Of a stretch of 34,761 nt of DNA, positions 34,375-34,761 are shown piece by piece. The DNA lies in NCBI GenBank assembly GCA_021852345.1, contig JAJZNL010000036.1, positions 65,179-99,939 of the forward strand. Reading direction: 5' to 3'. The position numbers and the translations under genes were made by a program. The first letter of the stretch is position 1. Each line of letters begins with the position of its first letter. Source of the DNA: Actinomycetes bacterium. GTDB taxonomy: Bacteria; Actinomycetota; Acidimicrobiia; Acidimicrobiales; JABEUL01. The notes beneath the pieces were generated by a model that saw nothing but the letters and a program-made list of their open reading frames with translations, did no database searches and was not told the DNA's origin.

Positions 34375-34761
34375 ATGCTGCTCAGATTTAAAGTATCTAA
34401 TTATCGATCCATACTGGATCCGATCGAGCTTTCCATGATAGCCGTTGACAGTGATAGAGTACCCGTTAGGAAGTTTGATTCACTTAAGGAGGGCGTACTG
34501 GCTGTTGCTGGCATATACGGACCTAATGCTTCAGGCAAGTCAAATGTCGTTGAGTCACTCGAATGGCTCTCAAACTCGGTTGCAGTTTCATTACGAGCGT
34601 GGGATCACTCCATACCGCGCAGGCCGTTTAAATTTGATAACGGATCGGGTATGCCGTCAACGTACGAAGTTGAGATGCTCATTCGCAATATACGGTATTT
34701 ATATCGCCTTGAGTTAAATGATTCGGAAGTACTTTTTGAGGGTTTGTATAGTTATCCTGAA
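34375..34761 (+). CDS. AAA15-type ATPase, N-terminal part (runs off the window)
   Basis: The frame opens at ATG 34375 and gives 129 residues before the window ends. The start, MLLRFKVSNYRSILDPIELSM, is the SNFRSI-type first strand of RecF/SMC-like ATPases. A Walker A, GIYGPNASGKSNVVESLEWL, follows at about residues 50-69. This combination is typical of the AAA15/AbiLii/RloA-like ATPase group, many members of which act in phage defence, often with an RloB-like TOPRIM partner downstream. The rest of the gene and any partner lie outside the window. No Shine-Dalgarno is seen; TATCAT lies 6 nt before the ATG. Confidence 0.8.
   Translation, partial: MLLRFKVSNYRSILDPIELSMIAVDSDRVPVRKFDSLKEGVLAVAGIYGPNASGKSNVVESLEWLSNSVAVSLRAWDHSIPRRPFKFDNGSGMPSTYEVEMLIRNIRYLYRLELNDSEVLFEGLYSYPE

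Noticed and set aside
1..34761. CRISPR array, insertion sequence or prophage
   Set aside because: No regularly spaced repeats, transposase motifs or phage structural genes were seen.

Overview
This AT-rich window reads like chromosome from an actinobacterium. The evidence is a resuscitation-promoting-factor (Rpf) cell-wall enzyme, which is an actinobacterial family; the housekeeping orders nadK-recN-pyrG-xerD, scpA-scpB-rluB and proS-rimP-nusA-ylxR-infB; a DksA/TraR zinc-finger protein; and acyl-CoA genes (crotonase, alpha-methylacyl-CoA racemase). Several starts also lack a Shine-Dalgarno sequence and have a -10-like box 6-7 nt upstream, as in actinobacterial leaderless transcripts. A low-GC member of Acidimicrobiia would fit, but that is inference; no rRNA gene is present to confirm it.

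Layout. 1-5060: the end of NAD kinase, then recN, pyrG, xerD and a dksA-like gene, all on +. 5061-6341: an accessory-looking gap with a long inverted repeat, a short open-frame fragment and a 160-residue three-helix membrane protein of unknown function. 6342-9863: trpS (-), then scpA-scpB-rluB (+), for chromosome condensation and rRNA modification. 10041-13872: a beta-propeller lipoprotein (+) facing surE, rpf and a crotonase (-). 14171-16194: an aldose-1-epimerase-like gene, then tRNA-Lys and tRNA-His (-) and tRNA-Arg (+), then a 400-nt leader with strong inverted repeats. 16195-21000: peptide release factor 3, an AhpD-like protein and a membrane protein (both -), and proS ending in a clear hairpin terminator. 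21163-26128: the rimP-nusA-ylxR-infB transcription/translation cluster. 26506-28611: a GGDEF-EAL cyclic-di-GMP protein. 28724-31217: a GH1 glycosidase followed by a galactokinase (-), a probable beta-galactoside/galactose module that could share a pathway with the distant epimerase. 31645-33756: an alpha/beta hydrolase and an alpha-methylacyl-CoA racemase (+). 33757-34761: a gene-poor stretch and the first 129 codons of an AAA15-type ATPase that runs off the window.

I found no CRISPR array, no insertion sequence and no complete defence operon. The best candidates for something unfamiliar are the accessory gap at 5061-6341, the structured leader before release factor 3 (15795-16194), the rpf leader (12718-13065) and the truncated ATPase at the right edge. 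Most of the rest is ordinary core genome. Functional calls rest on motifs read by eye; no database search was run.
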